This document shows, piece after piece, positions 25,908-45,823 of a stretch of 64,000 nt of DNA. The stretch's first letter is position 1, and each line of letters starts with the position of its first letter. Position numbers and translations under genes: made by a program. This stretch comes from Amoebidium appalachense (Eukaryota; Ichthyosporea), in assembly GCA_963693365.1 (NCBI GenBank), contig CAVNZM010000010.1, positions 4,774,001-4,838,000 of the forward strand. Reading direction: 5' to 3'. Below the pieces are notes generated by a model that saw only the letters and a program-made list of their open reading frames with translations, did not search any database and was not told where the DNA came from.

Positions 25908-27234
25908 TCAACCAGCACGGGCAGGGTCCATATCTCTCTGGTGGCTGCTCTGACCGTACACAAAGGTCTCAGCAACAGCGCGGTCGTCACCAAGAGTCAT
26001 GATCACAAACAGAGCCTTGAGGACACTCTTTGCCTTTGACGTGCAATTAGCGGTAAGCGGCGTTGCCTTAAGGTCGAGCACGACAAAGTCGGCCTCCTTC
26101 CCTACGCACAAGTTTCCGATTTTGTCGTCGAGTCGGATAACGTGAGCGCCACCGAGCGTTGCAAGGTACAGGGATTGCAAACAATGGAGCTTCTGCCCCT
26201 GCAGTTGCAACACCTTGTACGCCTCACGGATGGTGGTGAGCATGCTGAAGCTGGTGCCAGCGCCAACATCGGTACCCATGCTAACGTTAACGCCAAAATC
26301 TTGCATGCGTTTAAGGTCGAAAAGACCGCTACCGAGGAACAGATTTGAGGTGGGGCAGAAGGACACGGCTGAGCCGGTTTCGTGCAGACGCTTGCACTCG
26401 CAGTCGTCAAGATGAATGGAGTGGGCAAATACAGAACGCTCACCCGAAAGGCCGAAGTGGTCATAAACGTCGAGATAGTGGGTCTGCTCGGGGAAAAGCT
26501 CCTTCACCCACACAACTTCCTTCTTGTTTACCGAGAGATGCGTATGCATGTACACGCCTTTGTCCTTGTACTCCTTCATGAGTTTTCCGGCCATGGTGAG
26601 CTGTTCCGGGGTGCTTGTGGGTGCAAACCGCGGGGTGACGGCATTCAACTGACGGCCCGTACCGTGCCACCTGTCAATCAGCCCTTTGCTGTCTTCGTAG
26701 CTGGACTCGGGGGTGTCCAAAAGAAACTCGGGTGCGTTTCTGTCCATCATAACCTTACCAGCGACCATGTGTGTGTTCCGCTTGTCGCTCTCTTCGAAAA
26801 ACGCGTCGACTTCCTCCTTGTGCATGGTGCCGAAGACGAGGGCGGTGGTTGTGCCGTTGCGGAAAAGCTCGTCGAGGAAAACGTTTGCAACGCGCCGTGC
26901 GTGCTCCTTCTCTGCGAATTTATTTTCCTCGGGGAATGTGTAGTGGTTGAGCCAGTCAAGAAGCTGCTCACCGTATGAGGCCATCATTTCCGTCTGCGGG
27001 AAGTGGATGTGTGTGTCGACGAACCCAGCAGTTATGATTTTGTCCTGGTAAACTACAACGGCAAGGTCCTCAGGCTGCCGTTCCAAAACCTCCTGCGGCG
27101 CCAATATCGACGATTTTACCGTCCTCAACTACCAAAAGACCATCTTCGAAATATTGGTACGAGTCTTCAAGACCGACCTTGGCTGGGTCGGCCAGAGAGT
27201 GGATAATGGCGGAGCGGTAGCCGGTGCGAGACAT
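25908..27234 (-). pseudogene. GDA: Guanine deaminase copy 1, frameshifted and missing the catalytic Glu
   Basis: This intronless copy is close to the intact one at 30510-31847 and shares its MSRTGYRSAIIH start, the HIH metal motif, the FAHSIHL block and GTDVGAGTSF. Around 27092-27095 a CT dinucleotide (plus strand) present in the other copy is missing, so translation from 27234 runs into a stop at 27070 after about 55 codons. The rest stays open in the shifted frame down to 25908. It also lacks two codons in the LAGLAVV segment. The proton-shuttle Glu of the HLSEN motif is Val (HLSVN, codon 26529-26531). It does keep the canonical CPTSN, where the intact copy has CATSN. Two independent lesions argue for a decaying duplicate; a sequencing slip could explain the frameshift but not the Glu change. 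Confidence 0.85.
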
Positions 27235-30509
<3,275 letters not shown>

Positions 30510-31847
30510 TTAAGCAGCAGGGGCGGGGAGCACATCTCTCTGGTGGCTGCTCTGACCGTACACAAAGGTCTCAGCAACAGCGCGGTCGTCACCAAGAGTC
30601 ATGAGCACAAACAGAGCCTCAAGCACATTCTTGGTGTTTGACGTGCAGCTAGCGATAAGCGGCGTTGCCTTAAGGTCAAGCACAACAAAATCGGCCTCCT
30701 TCCCTACGCACAAGTTTCCGATTTTGTCGTCGAGTCGGAGAGCGTGAGCGCCACCGAGTGTAGCAAGATAGAGGGATTGCAAACAGTGGAGTTTCTGCCC
30801 CTGCAGTTGCAACACCTTGTACGCCTCACGGATGGTGGTGAGCATGCTGAAGCTGGTGCCGGCACCAACATCGGTACCCATGCTCACGTTAACGCCAAAA
30901 TCTTGCATGCGTTTAAGGTCGAAAAGGCCGCTGCCGAGGAAAAGATTTGACGTTGCGCAAAAGGACACGGCTGAACCGGTTTCATGCAGGCGCTTGCACT
31001 CGCAGTCGTCAAGATGAATGCAGTGGGCAAATACCGAACGCTCACCCAAAAGGCCGAAGTGGTCGTACACGTCGAGATAACCGCACTGTTCAGGGAAAAG
31101 TTCCTTCACCCATGCGATTTCCTTCTTGTTTTCAGAGAGATGTGTCTGCATGTACACACCCTTGTCCTTGTATTCCTTCATGAGTTTTCCGGCCATAGTG
31201 AGCTGTTCCGGGGTGCTTGTGGGTGCAAACCGCGGGGTGACGGCGTACAACTGACGGCCCGTACCGTGCCACTTTTCAATCAGCTCTTTGCTGTCTTCGT
31301 AGCTGGACTCGGGGGTGTCCAAAAGAAACTCGGGAGCGTTTCTGTCCATCATAACCTTACCGGCGACCATGCGTATGTTCCGCTTGTTGCTCTCCTCAAA
31401 AAAAGCGTCGACTGCCTCCTTATGCACGGTGCCGAACACAAGGGCGGTGGTTGTGCCGTTGCGCAAAAGCTCGTCAAGGAAAACGTTTGAGACGCGACGT
31501 GCGTGCTCCTTCTCTGCGAATTTGTTTTCCTCTGGAAATGTGTAGTTGTTGAGCCAGTCAAGAAGCTGCTCACCGTATGACGCCATCATCTCCGTCTGCG
31601 GGAAGTGTATGTGTGTGTCGACGAACCCAGCAGTGATGATTTTGTCCTTGTAAACTACAACGGCAAGGCCGGCTAGGTCCTCGGGCTGCCGTTCCAAAAC
31701 CTCCTCTGCGGTGCCAATGTCGACGATTTTACCGTCTTCAACTACCAAAAGACCATCTTCGAAATATTGGTACGAGTCTTCAAGACCAACCTTGGCTGGG
31801 TCGGCCAGACAGTGGATAATGGCGGAGCGGTAGCCGGTGCGAGACAT
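30510..31847 (-). CDS. GDA: Guanine deaminase (guanine aminohydrolase), intact intronless copy
   Basis: 445 residues, close to the roughly 454 of the human enzyme. It hydrolyses guanine to xanthine and ammonia in purine catabolism, as a cytosolic zinc amidohydrolase. Visible active-site motifs: FVDTHIHFPQ (His79, His81), THLSEN (His236, with Glu239 as proton shuttle), FAHCIHL (His275) and GTDVGAGTS (Asp326). An in-frame ATG lies 22 codons upstream at 31913, but I chose 31847 because its context (ACAACCATG) and following residues are shared with the duplicate. A TATATATA box lies 84 bp upstream and GATTGG motifs just beyond. There are no introns, unlike the split genes elsewhere in the window, so the ancestor may have been retroposed or simply intronless. 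Confidence 0.96.
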   Translation of the reverse strand: MSRTGYRSAIIHCLADPAKVGLEDSYQYFEDGLLVVEDGKIVDIGTAEEVLERQPEDLAGLAVVVYKDKIITAGFVDTHIHFPQTEMMASYGEQLLDWLNNYTFPEENKFAEKEHARRVSNVFLDELLRNGTTTALVFGTVHKEAVDAFFEESNKRNIRMVAGKVMMDRNAPEFLLDTPESSYEDSKELIEKWHGTGRQLYAVTPRFAPTSTPEQLTMAGKLMKEYKDKGVYMQTHLSENKKEIAWVKELFPEQCGYLDVYDHFGLLGERSVFAHCIHLDDCECKRLHETGSAVSFCATSNLFLGSGLFDLKRMQDFGVNVSMGTDVGAGTSFSMLTTIREAYKVLQLQGQKLHCLQSLYLATLGGAHALRLDDKIGNLCVGKEADFVVLDLKATPLIASCTSNTKNVLEALFVLMTLGDDRAVAETFVYGQSSHQRDVLPAPAA

Positions 31848-31930
31848 GGTTGTACAAAGGCGTGTGTGTCTGTGTTGCTTGTGTGTTTGGTTGTTGTTCT
31901 CAGTGGGTTTCATTTGACGATCCGATGCAA

Positions 31931-31938
31931 TATATATA
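31931..31938 (-). promoter_or_regulatory. TATA box of the intact guanine deaminase gene
   Basis: TATATATA about 84 bp upstream of the ATG at 31847, with inverted CCAAT (ATTGG) motifs at about 31967 and 31998 farther upstream. Position and order fit a core promoter; no transcript evidence is available. Confidence 0.5.
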
Positions 31939-33017
31939 GCCGAGCTTACCCATGAGTGTGTGATTTGATTGGTTGAATGCCAAATTCTTTGCTAATTGGT
32001 GGATATGTTTAGCCTTCCAAATGGCGACAGAAGAGTTGGCAAAATATTCCTGTTGTCCAAACTTTCAGACTACATTGCACAGGATGAAAACCCGCTGCAA
32101 ATAATCCAATTACACTGATAAATAATTCAAATAGTCCTTTTTATTACTAACGACGTATCTGTATTTAACAATTTCATATGGAGACTTTCTTGAAAACTTT
32201 ACCCGATGGGCTTGAACACAACCCCAACGTATCAGCGATCTGATTGGTGCATCTTTCCACGACCCCCCTCAGTGATCCAGACCGCAGACTGTGCGCACCG
32301 CCAGCAATGAGGTAAAAATGACTCATGCTTTTTTTCGCTTTTCTCAGCAAAAATATGATTTGCGTGAAGTAAACTTTTAAAAAGATAACATACAGTACGA
32401 ACCAAATCGGTAAGGATTATTATGCTCCTAATAATGGCATGGTGCTTGTTGAACGATTGGATTGTCCAAGAAGGCTTGATGGCCGGGGTTACAAAAGGAT
32501 ATTTGCACCAATCATAACTCACAATCTTTTGTATGTTCTTTTTGTTTATCTAGAATGCACGAGCGCATTCTTTCAAGATTTAATGACCAATCATATTCTT
32601 ACTTTGTCTTTTTCAGAAACCTTCCGATTGTGGTATTCATGATTGGCTGTTGAGATCTGGTGATTCAGATTTGTGATTGGTGTTTCGCAATGAGCCATTT
32701 TTCTTTCAAAACCTCTCGTTTAGGCGACGGGTCTTTTCATGAAATATTTGTGTTTTCTAATTTCACATTTTCCAAAACACCTGTTAGGCCAGTAATAGGG
32801 CACAAAAACTCTTCCACATATACTGACTCACTGTTATTAAAGGGTTTTTTTTTAATATGTTTATGTAAATATGTAATGATCTCGACCCAAGTATATCATT
32901 TCATTTATGCTCACCTTGATCCCGGAATAGGGTACATAAGTTGTACTAAGTTCACCCATGTTCACCCACATCTTTGCTTATCAGTTGTAGAGGGTGTAGG
33001 GAGAACAATCGCTCAGA

Positions 33018-33025
33018 TATATATA
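33018..33025 (+). promoter_or_regulatory. TATA box of the Popeye-like gene
   Basis: TATATATA 171 bp before the ATG at 33196, preceded over 32.2-32.7 kb by about six CCAAT/ATTGG motifs. Confidence 0.45.
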
Positions 33026-33195
33026 GTCGCCTGCAGGTGCTTGGCCTTTCAGCATTCAAGCAAGTCAGAGTGTTGTTGATTGTTAGTGACCCACATTCAC
33101 AACTTCATTCTTCGTCCTGTAGCTTGGGTTGAAATCCAGTGCTAACACTGATATATTTTATTTCTCTGGTGCGAAATCGATTAGCGTGCACAAAA

Positions 33196-34308
33196 ATGTC
33201 TGGGTGGGTAATAATGAGCCCTCTGGGACCCTGGTTCCACATTTTCAACTTCTTCTTCTTTCTCTCCGCCATCTTTGAACATGACGTTCTCCTTATCCGC
33301 CTGTCTCTTGTTACCGCCTTCACCTTCATTATTATGAACTGCGTATCCGGGCTTTGCAGCTGGGAGGAGGGGTTTTGGCCCTCTTCCCCACGCATAAGCC
33401 TCGACGCCTTGTTCTGGGGTGTCATTCTCTTTTGCATGCACACACGCGCACTTATCCTCATGCTTTTGGACCAGAAAAAAGTCAGTTACAAAAGCGAAAA
33501 CGAAGAAGCGGTCGCCCGCTACCTCTACCGTACTGCCGGAATGAAGGAGTGGGAGGCGAAATCATCTCTCTCCAAGGGTCATTTTGTCCGTTACGCCGCT
33601 GGTGACGAAATCCCTTCAGACAACCAGACGCTCTATCTTCTCATTGACGGAAAAGCAACGTTCCGCACCAGCGCCAACAACAAAGGCGACGAACGAGGAG
33701 AGCTTCTCAGCGGGGACCTCGTCAACCTGTCTCTTCTCAATATCACCGGTGCGTCGGTTGGGCTCTTCGATCTTGGGTTCCAGGCTACGTGCAAAACTGA
33801 CTGTCTCCTTTTCGCCTGGTCGCTCGAATCTCTCCACGGACTCACGAACGGGTCGAACCCCGCCCTGTGCAACGGATGGAGAAACCTTGGTTATTACGTT
33901 ATCGCACATGCATACAGTAGACTTTTGCACAAGGGTATGCCCAACCAGCCCAACAACGATTATCGCGGTATACCGGAAAACAGTACCTGGTTGGAGGGTG
34001 CACGCTCGCGCGACTTTGACGTGTTTTCCGACTCCAACCTGCCCAAGAAAAAGAGCGTAATTGTGGACACTTTCCGGTGGGTGTTTGGCTCCATGTCATG
34101 TACACCAATCAAGGGGTTGAGACATATGGGCCCCATTCCTTCCGGTGTATCCGCACAGATGCGTCTCATTAAAACCGCTGATATGGGAAGCCCGGAGCTT
34201 ATTGGCATTAAGGTGATGAATGGTGATAAGGATGAGGATAAGGGAGCGAATAAATCGAAGTTTGTGAGTGCATTGGATGACTCGCAGACCTCAGACACCA
34301 TGATATAG
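33196..34308 (+). CDS. Popeye-domain-like (POPDC) cAMP-binding membrane protein, intronless
   Basis: 370 residues from the ATG at 33196 (an in-frame ATG at 33139 would add 19). Three hydrophobic segments at about residues 11-28, 31-52 and 69-92 are followed by a cytosolic part, matching the three-TM Popeye layout. The cytosolic half resembles the Popeye cyclic-nucleotide-binding fold: LYLLIDGKATFR matches the family's LSILLKGKMKV strand, and FQATCKTDCLLFAWSLESL matches [21 protein letters not shown]. The DSPE phosphate-loop motif of vertebrate POPDC is not evident, so cAMP binding is uncertain. Known family members modulate channels and membrane traffic. The C-terminal 100 residues are polar and unplaced. 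A TATA box lies 171 bp upstream and AATAAA 51 bp after the stop. It could also be a more distant CNMP-fold protein. Confidence 0.75.
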   Translation: MSGWVIMSPLGPWFHIFNFFFFLSAIFEHDVLLIRLSLVTAFTFIIMNCVSGLCSWEEGFWPSSPRISLDALFWGVILFCMHTRALILMLLDQKKVSYKSENEEAVARYLYRTAGMKEWEAKSSLSKGHFVRYAAGDEIPSDNQTLYLLIDGKATFRTSANNKGDERGELLSGDLVNLSLLNITGASVGLFDLGFQATCKTDCLLFAWSLESLHGLTNGSNPALCNGWRNLGYYVIAHAYSRLLHKGMPNQPNNDYRGIPENSTWLEGARSRDFDVFSDSNLPKKKSVIVDTFRWVFGSMSCTPIKGLRHMGPIPSGVSAQMRLIKTADMGSPELIGIKVMNGDKDEDKGANKSKFVSALDDSQTSDTMI

Positions 34309-34358
34309 CAGTATTAGTATGTAATGTTCTGTTATGTTAATGTGAAAGAAACATTCTA

Positions 34359-34364
34359 AATAAA
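34359..34364 (+). terminator. Polyadenylation signal of the Popeye-like gene
   Basis: Canonical AATAAA 51 bp after the TAG stop of the gene ending at 34308. Confidence 0.65.
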
Positions 34365-34885
34365 ATGAGTTGAAGCACCCTCGATTTATAAGGTGTTGTA
34401 TATTCTGATAAAATTAATTAGACTTGAAATATACGGTGTTATTTATTCAAGTCTTTTATAACTGAAACGGTTTACGTTAATAAGATGTTTACACTGTACC
34501 CTTTTTTAGGGAATCTACTTTTAACTGTCCTTTTTATTAACTTCTGATTCTTGTTACACTGATCCCGTGGCTAGCCCAGTACTGGTTAGGTTAGTAGACT
34601 ACTGAAGTGTAAAATTAAAATAAACTCTCGAATGTCAATGGCTCGCTTTCACGATATCTTGATAATGGCGCGTGATGCGGTGTGTGTGCGCTCATGGTTG
34701 TGTGGTTTTTGTGTTGTGTGTATGTGCCGTGCCTCTTTCTGGGTGTATATACCCGCTGCATACATGTGTACGAACCAATGTGCAGTTTGTGGTGGTGGCA
34801 ACACATTTGTATCACGAGTTAACACATACACGTACGTAGTGTCATAATGCGGCCGGAGCCAACGGGTTGCGGTGTGTGCACGCGC

Positions 34886-34932
<47 letters not shown>

Positions 34933-35487
34933 GGGGGGGGGAGGCCGGGGAAGCAGAGGAAGGGGGGGAGGGGGAGGGGGGGCAAGGGGGGGGGGGGGGG
35001 GATGTGGTATACAGTACCATCATGATCATATCGTTGCAGATTTTTTATAAACCTCGAGTAAACTTTAAGTTAATTAGGGGAAGGGGCCGGGGGGGGGGGG
35101 GGGGGGGGGGGTAAAATAATGAAACGCAAATAAATATCCACATAAGTGCACATTCGCAATAATGGAATGCCTCGGGGGGAAGGGAGGGAAGGGAATTTGC
35201 GGGGCGGGTTCCGGCGAACCTGATCAACTCACCGATTTATGTCACGTCGAACTTAATGTGCCATGCATATAACAACTGTTCGGCTGCAAGGGCAGCACCT
35301 AATATCGCAAAGACAAATAGACACGTCATGATCGCACATTACCTTTGCATTTAATTTAGGCCCATTCTTTGCAAGCGGCCTCGTGATTCCACGGTGGTGG
35401 TGGTGGGGGGGGGGGTGGGGGGAGGGGGGGGGGGGGGGGGGGGGGGGGGCTGTTTATATGTATGCATGGTGCATGCTATCTTCGCCC

Positions 35488-35672
<185 letters not shown>

Positions 35673-36102
35673 GTGTGTGTGTAGTGTTGTCGGTGTAAGA
35701 GAGCATACATCAACCATATACAGTACGACATCGTCCACGTGCTATGCAAAGGATGACACAACGATTCTCTTAGTGCCAGCCATGGGATATCAATAGACTG
35801 CCTCTTATGTCAACAATACTCTGTTTTCGTAAATTCAAAAACAACACAAAAAAAACAAACACATACACACACTGAATACAGGTAGCCTATTACCCGTTGC
35901 ACATAATGCACATCTTTGCACGTTTTCAATCACACAGGTGCACAATCGAAGCATATGTGCATGGCCAGGATTTAACGAATGTCGGCCACTGGTCCGCAAG
36001 CACACAGACAAGTGCATATTGCCATGGCACACATACCAGCAGCGCGGGCGAGCGTGCGTGTGTGTGTGCGCGGGTGGCACACACACACACACACACACGC
36101 AC

Positions 36103-36192
<90 letters not shown>

Positions 36193-36206
36193 ACACACAC
36201 CCTTGC

Positions 36207-36248
<42 letters not shown>

Positions 36249-37157
36249 GTGGCTCACACACACACACACACGCGCTTCCACACTCCCCCCCACATGCACG
36301 CACGCACACACAAGCTCACAGCACAAAGTGTGCTCCGTAAGCACACACACACACAGTCCACACACACACACACGCACACACACAGGCACATATGTATACA
36401 CGCACAAATATTTTCGGAGTTTCTGGGGGGCAAAAGAAAAAGACGAACCGAGGGGGAAAACAACCCTTAAACCACGGAACCCACAAAACATCCGCCCAAA
36501 AAACATCAGCTAATAGCAATGCACCTCTACTCTTCCTTTCGACCACCGCAAAAACAAGAAGCAAAGAACATGAACGAAAGCAAACAGCCAGGAACCTTCA
36601 CACGGAGCAATAAACAACATCGACAGGCAAACTCGGAATCAGTACTGCGATGCAGCTACATAGGAGTTTGGTAATTCGCAGGGGGGCAGGGGGGCGGGGG
36701 AGGGAGGAGGGGGAGGGGGGGATCAGGAGGGAGGGCTGTTCTCTTTGATAAATTTCCCTTTGTGATGACTTATCCCTAGACTAAGAATCTAAAACCTGGC
36801 TGCTCGTACGCGTCGAAAATGCCACTTTGAGTGATGGTATTTGTCCAGAACACTTTCACTCTGAAGATACCTTAGGCATAATATCATCCCCCTCCCCCCC
36901 CCCTCCCCCCTCCCCCCTCCCCCTGCCCCTTCCCCCCCCCCCCCCCCCCCCCCTTCCCCCCGGAAAGTTTCAAACACCTGCCTCCCCCCTCCTCCCCCCT
37001 CCCCCCCATTGTCTTACAACTCTCCAACTCTCCATTTTTCCTCCTTTCAAAACTCCCCCTCCCCCCCCCCCCCCCCCCCGCCCGCCCTCCCTCCCCTGCC
37101 CCCTCCCTCCCTCCCCCCCCCCCCCCCCCCACCCCCCGCCCGCAAAAAAGTCTACAC

Positions 37158-37237
37158 TGCGTGCGCTCTAATGCAAAATCTGCCATGTGTCGTCCGTTGC
37201 ATATGTGTACTTTGTACTTGGTGACGTAAATCTCAAC
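37158..37237 (+). repeat. Short 3' fragment of the same dispersed repeat, before poly(C)
   Basis: Contains ATGTGTCGTCCGTTGCATAT and GTGTACTTTGTACTTGGTGA, then a C-rich run. Similar short tails lie at about 7355-7421 and 8197-8250, also directly before poly(C). Confidence 0.5.
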
Positions 37238-37641
37238 CCCCCCACCCCCCCCCCCCCGGCCCTCCCCCTCCTTTCCTGCCCTTGAAGCATCTGAGTTGCA
37301 TCAGGAGATGGGGAGCACCCCCCCCCCCCCCCCCCCCCCCCCGGTGGAAAAATTAATAAATCAAATGACGGATGTCCCTCGTTCTGTATGTCTTTCTTAC
37401 TCCTTTATTCCCCCCCTGTGCCCCTCCTCTCCCCCCCCCCCCCCCCCCCCCTACACTCACACACCACCACCACCTTCTTTACAGCCCCTCTCCTATTGTT
37501 GATGTACGTTGTATTTTGTGTGTCTCTTTTTCTGCTTATATGCATTGCGTTACAGTGTTATGAATGTGTATACAAAATACAACATACATCAACATTTTCT
37601 GTCACCAACAACACACAGGCGTCAGTTGGTGTATGTGAATG

Positions 37642-37719
<78 letters not shown>

Positions 37720-37841
37720 CGCGTGTACGTGTGTGTGCCTGTGTTTATGTTTGTATGTATTTTGTCGAATGGAAGCCGGCCAGTCAGTACACAATTGAAA
37801 GTCCTACTTTTGCTCTAACCTGTACGAAACACGGAGGAGGT

Positions 37842-37874
<33 letters not shown>

Positions 37875-38383
37875 GAGAGAGGGGGGGATCTGGTTTGAAG
37901 TCCATTGCTTTGGGAATGTTGTATTTATAAGCACACTATAACTTAGTTGACATTAGTGTACCATAACAACGGTCCGGCAGGCAAGTGTAAAACCCAAAAT
38001 AGTGTGCAAAACGAACACACAAATGTGTACGCAACGATACGACTAGGCAGATCTATCTCACTCCTCCTGAGGGCTAGCTTGAGTCTGAGCTTTCCACACA
38101 TTCGACTGCTTTTGTTATCCTTTTTGATAACACTACCACCGCCCTTTTCCATTTCTGGTTATACTAATTTTTACTGTTTCTCTCTGGAGAATACTCTGTT
38201 TTCATGTGTGGAAAATAATTTTTTAGACATATTGAAAACTGGGTCTCCAAGCACAACATGCACAAATGCAAGAATCCTGGCATCCACACTCCTACAGATC
38301 AGTAAGGCTTTAAAGAACGACACATGTTTTTACGTTGTTCTTACAAACACCTACCTCTATACATTCAAAAAAAACGTTCTAGG

Positions 38384-42805
<4,422 letters not shown>

Positions 42806-43863
42806 TTTTGCACGTTTGTTTTACCCTGAAATGAATGTCTTGTTTGTGTCTCAACTTCAAGTGGTTGGAATCTCAACCTACATGGTTTGCATGCAGATAT
42901 GCGTGAACATCGAAGCAAGCTGCCGCTGCAGTATTGAGTAGACACTGGTCGTAACTTAAATGTGTTTCTTTTCGTGAAAACACTCTTCTTGGTTTGTTTG
43001 TTTGAGATTGTACTGTATTTTTTTGTTCAGGGGTCCTTTTTTTTCGTGTTCAAGTATTCCACGTGTCACACTATGTGCCTTGACCCTCTCGCGGCTGTGA
43101 CTGCCGGCGGGCAAAGCACGTCGGATCTGGTCCCGGCAAGGGCTAGATTCATCCATGATTTATAACGAATGTGCACACAGGAATAATGGAAACAGTAGTT
43201 GAAGTTTCGAAGCCTGGGGCGACCAAAGGCCTTGAGAAAAGTCGGTTAGTAACACAACGGTTGTGAACGGCTATTTTATCATGTGTATTATTCTAATAGA
43301 AAAGATCTAACCATCTTATATATCTATTGTTGCCCAGAACAAAAATTTTAATAGGCTTGGTTAGGTCGTTTACAGCATAAGGGCTAGCGAGTAGTTGGGA
43401 AATGCTATCCAATCAGATCTAGCTATGCAAGATGCGTATCAGATCCATATTGCAGCAGCTAGGCGGCGACGTCGAGAAAGCATGGATTGGACGTCTGCGC
43501 ACCGTGGCTCAACCGCCGCCCAATCACATCTCGTGGCACACGTTCCTCAGGACCTCAGCACGTTCACGTAGCCTACCACGACAGCACACTGCAGTTCGCA
43601 GACACACACGTGCCACAGCAATTCACAATAGAAGTAACAAATACAATTACCAAACAGTTATGCAGTTTACATTTTTCTAGCACAGGCCGTGCAAGTTGCA
43701 CTGTGTACACACTGCACCCTATGTATACCCTCACAGGACCGCACGAATGATATGCATGATCATTGATATCCATATGAACTCAGCGCAGGCAGGGCGACAG
43801 TTATTTTACATATTATTATATTAGACGGATTTACGTATACAGCTGTAGTACTTATGAATCCGG
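42806..43863. other. Region upstream of the PDZ gene
   Basis: Unique sequence. CCAAT/ATTGG motifs at about 43408, 43484 and 43520 may be its promoter elements. No exon supported. Confidence 0.4.
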
Positions 43864-44094
43864 TACGACGAACTTATCCTGCGAAGGTAGTTTCCGTCGT
43901 CATGATCAGCTACATACGAGCACAATTTCGCGTATATGTGCTCGTATGCCGGTAGCTAATCATGACGTCGGAAACATAAGAAGTCTGCAATCCTCAAATG
44001 TTTTAAGTTACCAAAGCAATCAAATACATATTATTTGTACATCAAGAGCGCACCGTTTGCGTGCACTCTACCTTCGCAGGATAAGTTCGTCGTA
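43864..44094. mobile_element. Foldback/MITE-like element with 26-bp perfect terminal inverted repeats
   Basis: A 26-bp perfect inverted repeat, 43864-43889 and 44069-44094, starts TACGACGAAC. A second nested inverted repeat lies inside it (about 43888-43928 against 43934-43976, with few mismatches, loop near TTTCGCG). About 90 bp of unpaired sequence separates the inner right arm from the outer right arm. There is no ORF. Flanks show no clear target-site duplication. The shape suits a non-autonomous DNA transposon. Confidence 0.7.
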
Positions 44095-44252
44095 TCCAAC
44101 TGAGTCTCAAAAGTTGATAAAAAACATCCATTTACCCACCGATGCGCGCAGAACCAATTATAATCATGAACCAATCGTCAGCCGCCTTAGACTTTAGGTA
44201 CAGCCAATTGTTTCTCTGCCCCAGCATTTGCCGCGCTCTGCGCAGCTGGCAG

Positions 44253-44667
44253 TGTACTACATCTGATCACTGAACGAATATCCGAATTGACGGATATCCC
44301 GACACTCATGATTATCCCGGTAAATAAAGGATCGGACAGACCGCGGTGTCGGTCGGTCAGTCTGAGATAGAGACAGTGTACTATCACTGAGCGAATATCC
44401 GGATCGGCGGATATCCCGACACTCTTGATTATCCCGGCAAATAAATGACGGACAGACCGCGGTGTCGGTCAGTCTGTAGTCTGGAGTCACGGAGATAGGA
44501 TCATAGTCTCTCCATAGTTGATGTACTATCTCTGAACGAATATCCGGATTGGCGGATATCCCAACACTATTGATTATCCCGGCAAATAAAGGATCGGACA
44601 GACCGCGGTGTCGGTCAGTCTGTAGTCTGGAGTCACGGAGATAGGATCATAGTCTCTCCATAGTTGA
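44253..44667. repeat. Three head-to-tail copies of a ~146-bp repeat
   Basis: Copies at 44253-44376 (shorter and diverged), 44377-44521 and 44522-44667. Each starts TGTACTA, contains the palindromic GAATATCCG...CGGATATCC, then GACCGCGGTGTCGGTC, and the last two end TCTCCATAGTTGA. The short ORFs inside repeat with the unit and do not look like genes. Confidence 0.85.
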
Positions 44668-45677
44668 TGGTAGCCAGAGGATAAATGGAAAGGTTCTGCA
44701 ACCTCTAAACAAACCCACCCGCCCAACCTACGTGACGGCACACCGCCCAGCAACAACGTCAAGAGACGCTTCCACACCAACGACCTCAAGATCTGCACTT
44801 CAAAATGGCTACGGCACTCCATCTCTCTGCTTACCTATGAGCACTCTGCACTAACTGACCATTCCACTATACACGGCCTACTGCAATAACTGCATAACGT
44901 TATACAGTACGGTCACGCGCGAGACACCTGCACATGCAAAAACGAAAATCGCTGGTTGAATAATCTTTGAATTAACTACATACAAAACCATACCAGCACA
45001 ATGTGTTGTTGCGTGAGCAACTGATGCTTTGCATGAAACGTACTTGCACGTGCGTTGAAAAGGCAAACGAAGTCTTACAAACGCACAAAAGCGTTACGAA
45101 GCTGTGATCATGAAGGACGACCCCAACTTGCGCCCCTCAGTATGCACAAACACAACGTACAACTTCCAATGACTTAACGATGCAAATGTAAAGGCGCAAC
45201 GTGTAAAGTGTTAGGTGCGACCGCAACAACCACTGCACGCTTGAATTCACGTGCACTGCTTCACTAAAAGCACAAATGTCCGTTTCACATGCCTGCCTGC
45301 ACTCAGTCAGCCATTACCACGGACACAACACTTGGAATGAGTCATACAAGAGACAAGCCGAAAAATTGCATACACACCCACTCTCTGGTGGCTAGCTGAG
45401 CTAGTAGCCATATGGTTTGTCCGTGCACACAAGCACACATGGGGCTAAGGAATGCAGAAGGCCCTGAGGAGTTTTCTGAGAGTGTTTCCCTCCTCGAAAC
45501 CCAGGGAACAGTGCGACTCCCTGTACAAAAACCGCACTCGCCACTTCCATTGCATTGAACAGATTTAGTTGCAAGAATACCAAGTGCACAAAAGCACACA
45601 TGCCACAAAACAAAATGGCAACACAACATCATCTCTCCGGTAAAGCTTCAGGGACGAACCTTTCTCCCGGGGGGGGA

Positions 45678-45823
45678 TGTACTATCACTGAACGAATATC
45701 CGGATTGGCGGATATCCAGACACTCTTGATTATCCCGGCAAATAAAGGATCGGACAGACCGCGGTGTCGATCAGTCTGTAGTCTGGAGTCACGGAGATAG
45801 GATCATAGTCTCTCCATAGTTGA
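45678..45823. repeat. Solo copy of the same 146-bp repeat
   Basis: Same 146-nt length and ends (TGTACTATC to CATAGTTGA) as the copy at 44522-44667, with only a handful of differences. A poly-G run precedes it. A solo copy 1 kb from the array shows the unit is dispersed as well as tandem. Confidence 0.85.

Noticed and set aside
26382-26978. 198-codon plus-strand ORF opposite guanine deaminase copy 1 (and its twin at 30984)
   Set aside because: Antisense shadows of the GC-rich deaminase coding sequence; they recur in both copies because the copies are duplicates.
32660-33079. 139-codon plus-strand ORF before the Popeye-like gene
   Set aside because: It covers the TATA box and CCAAT motifs of that promoter, with no motif or conserved look.
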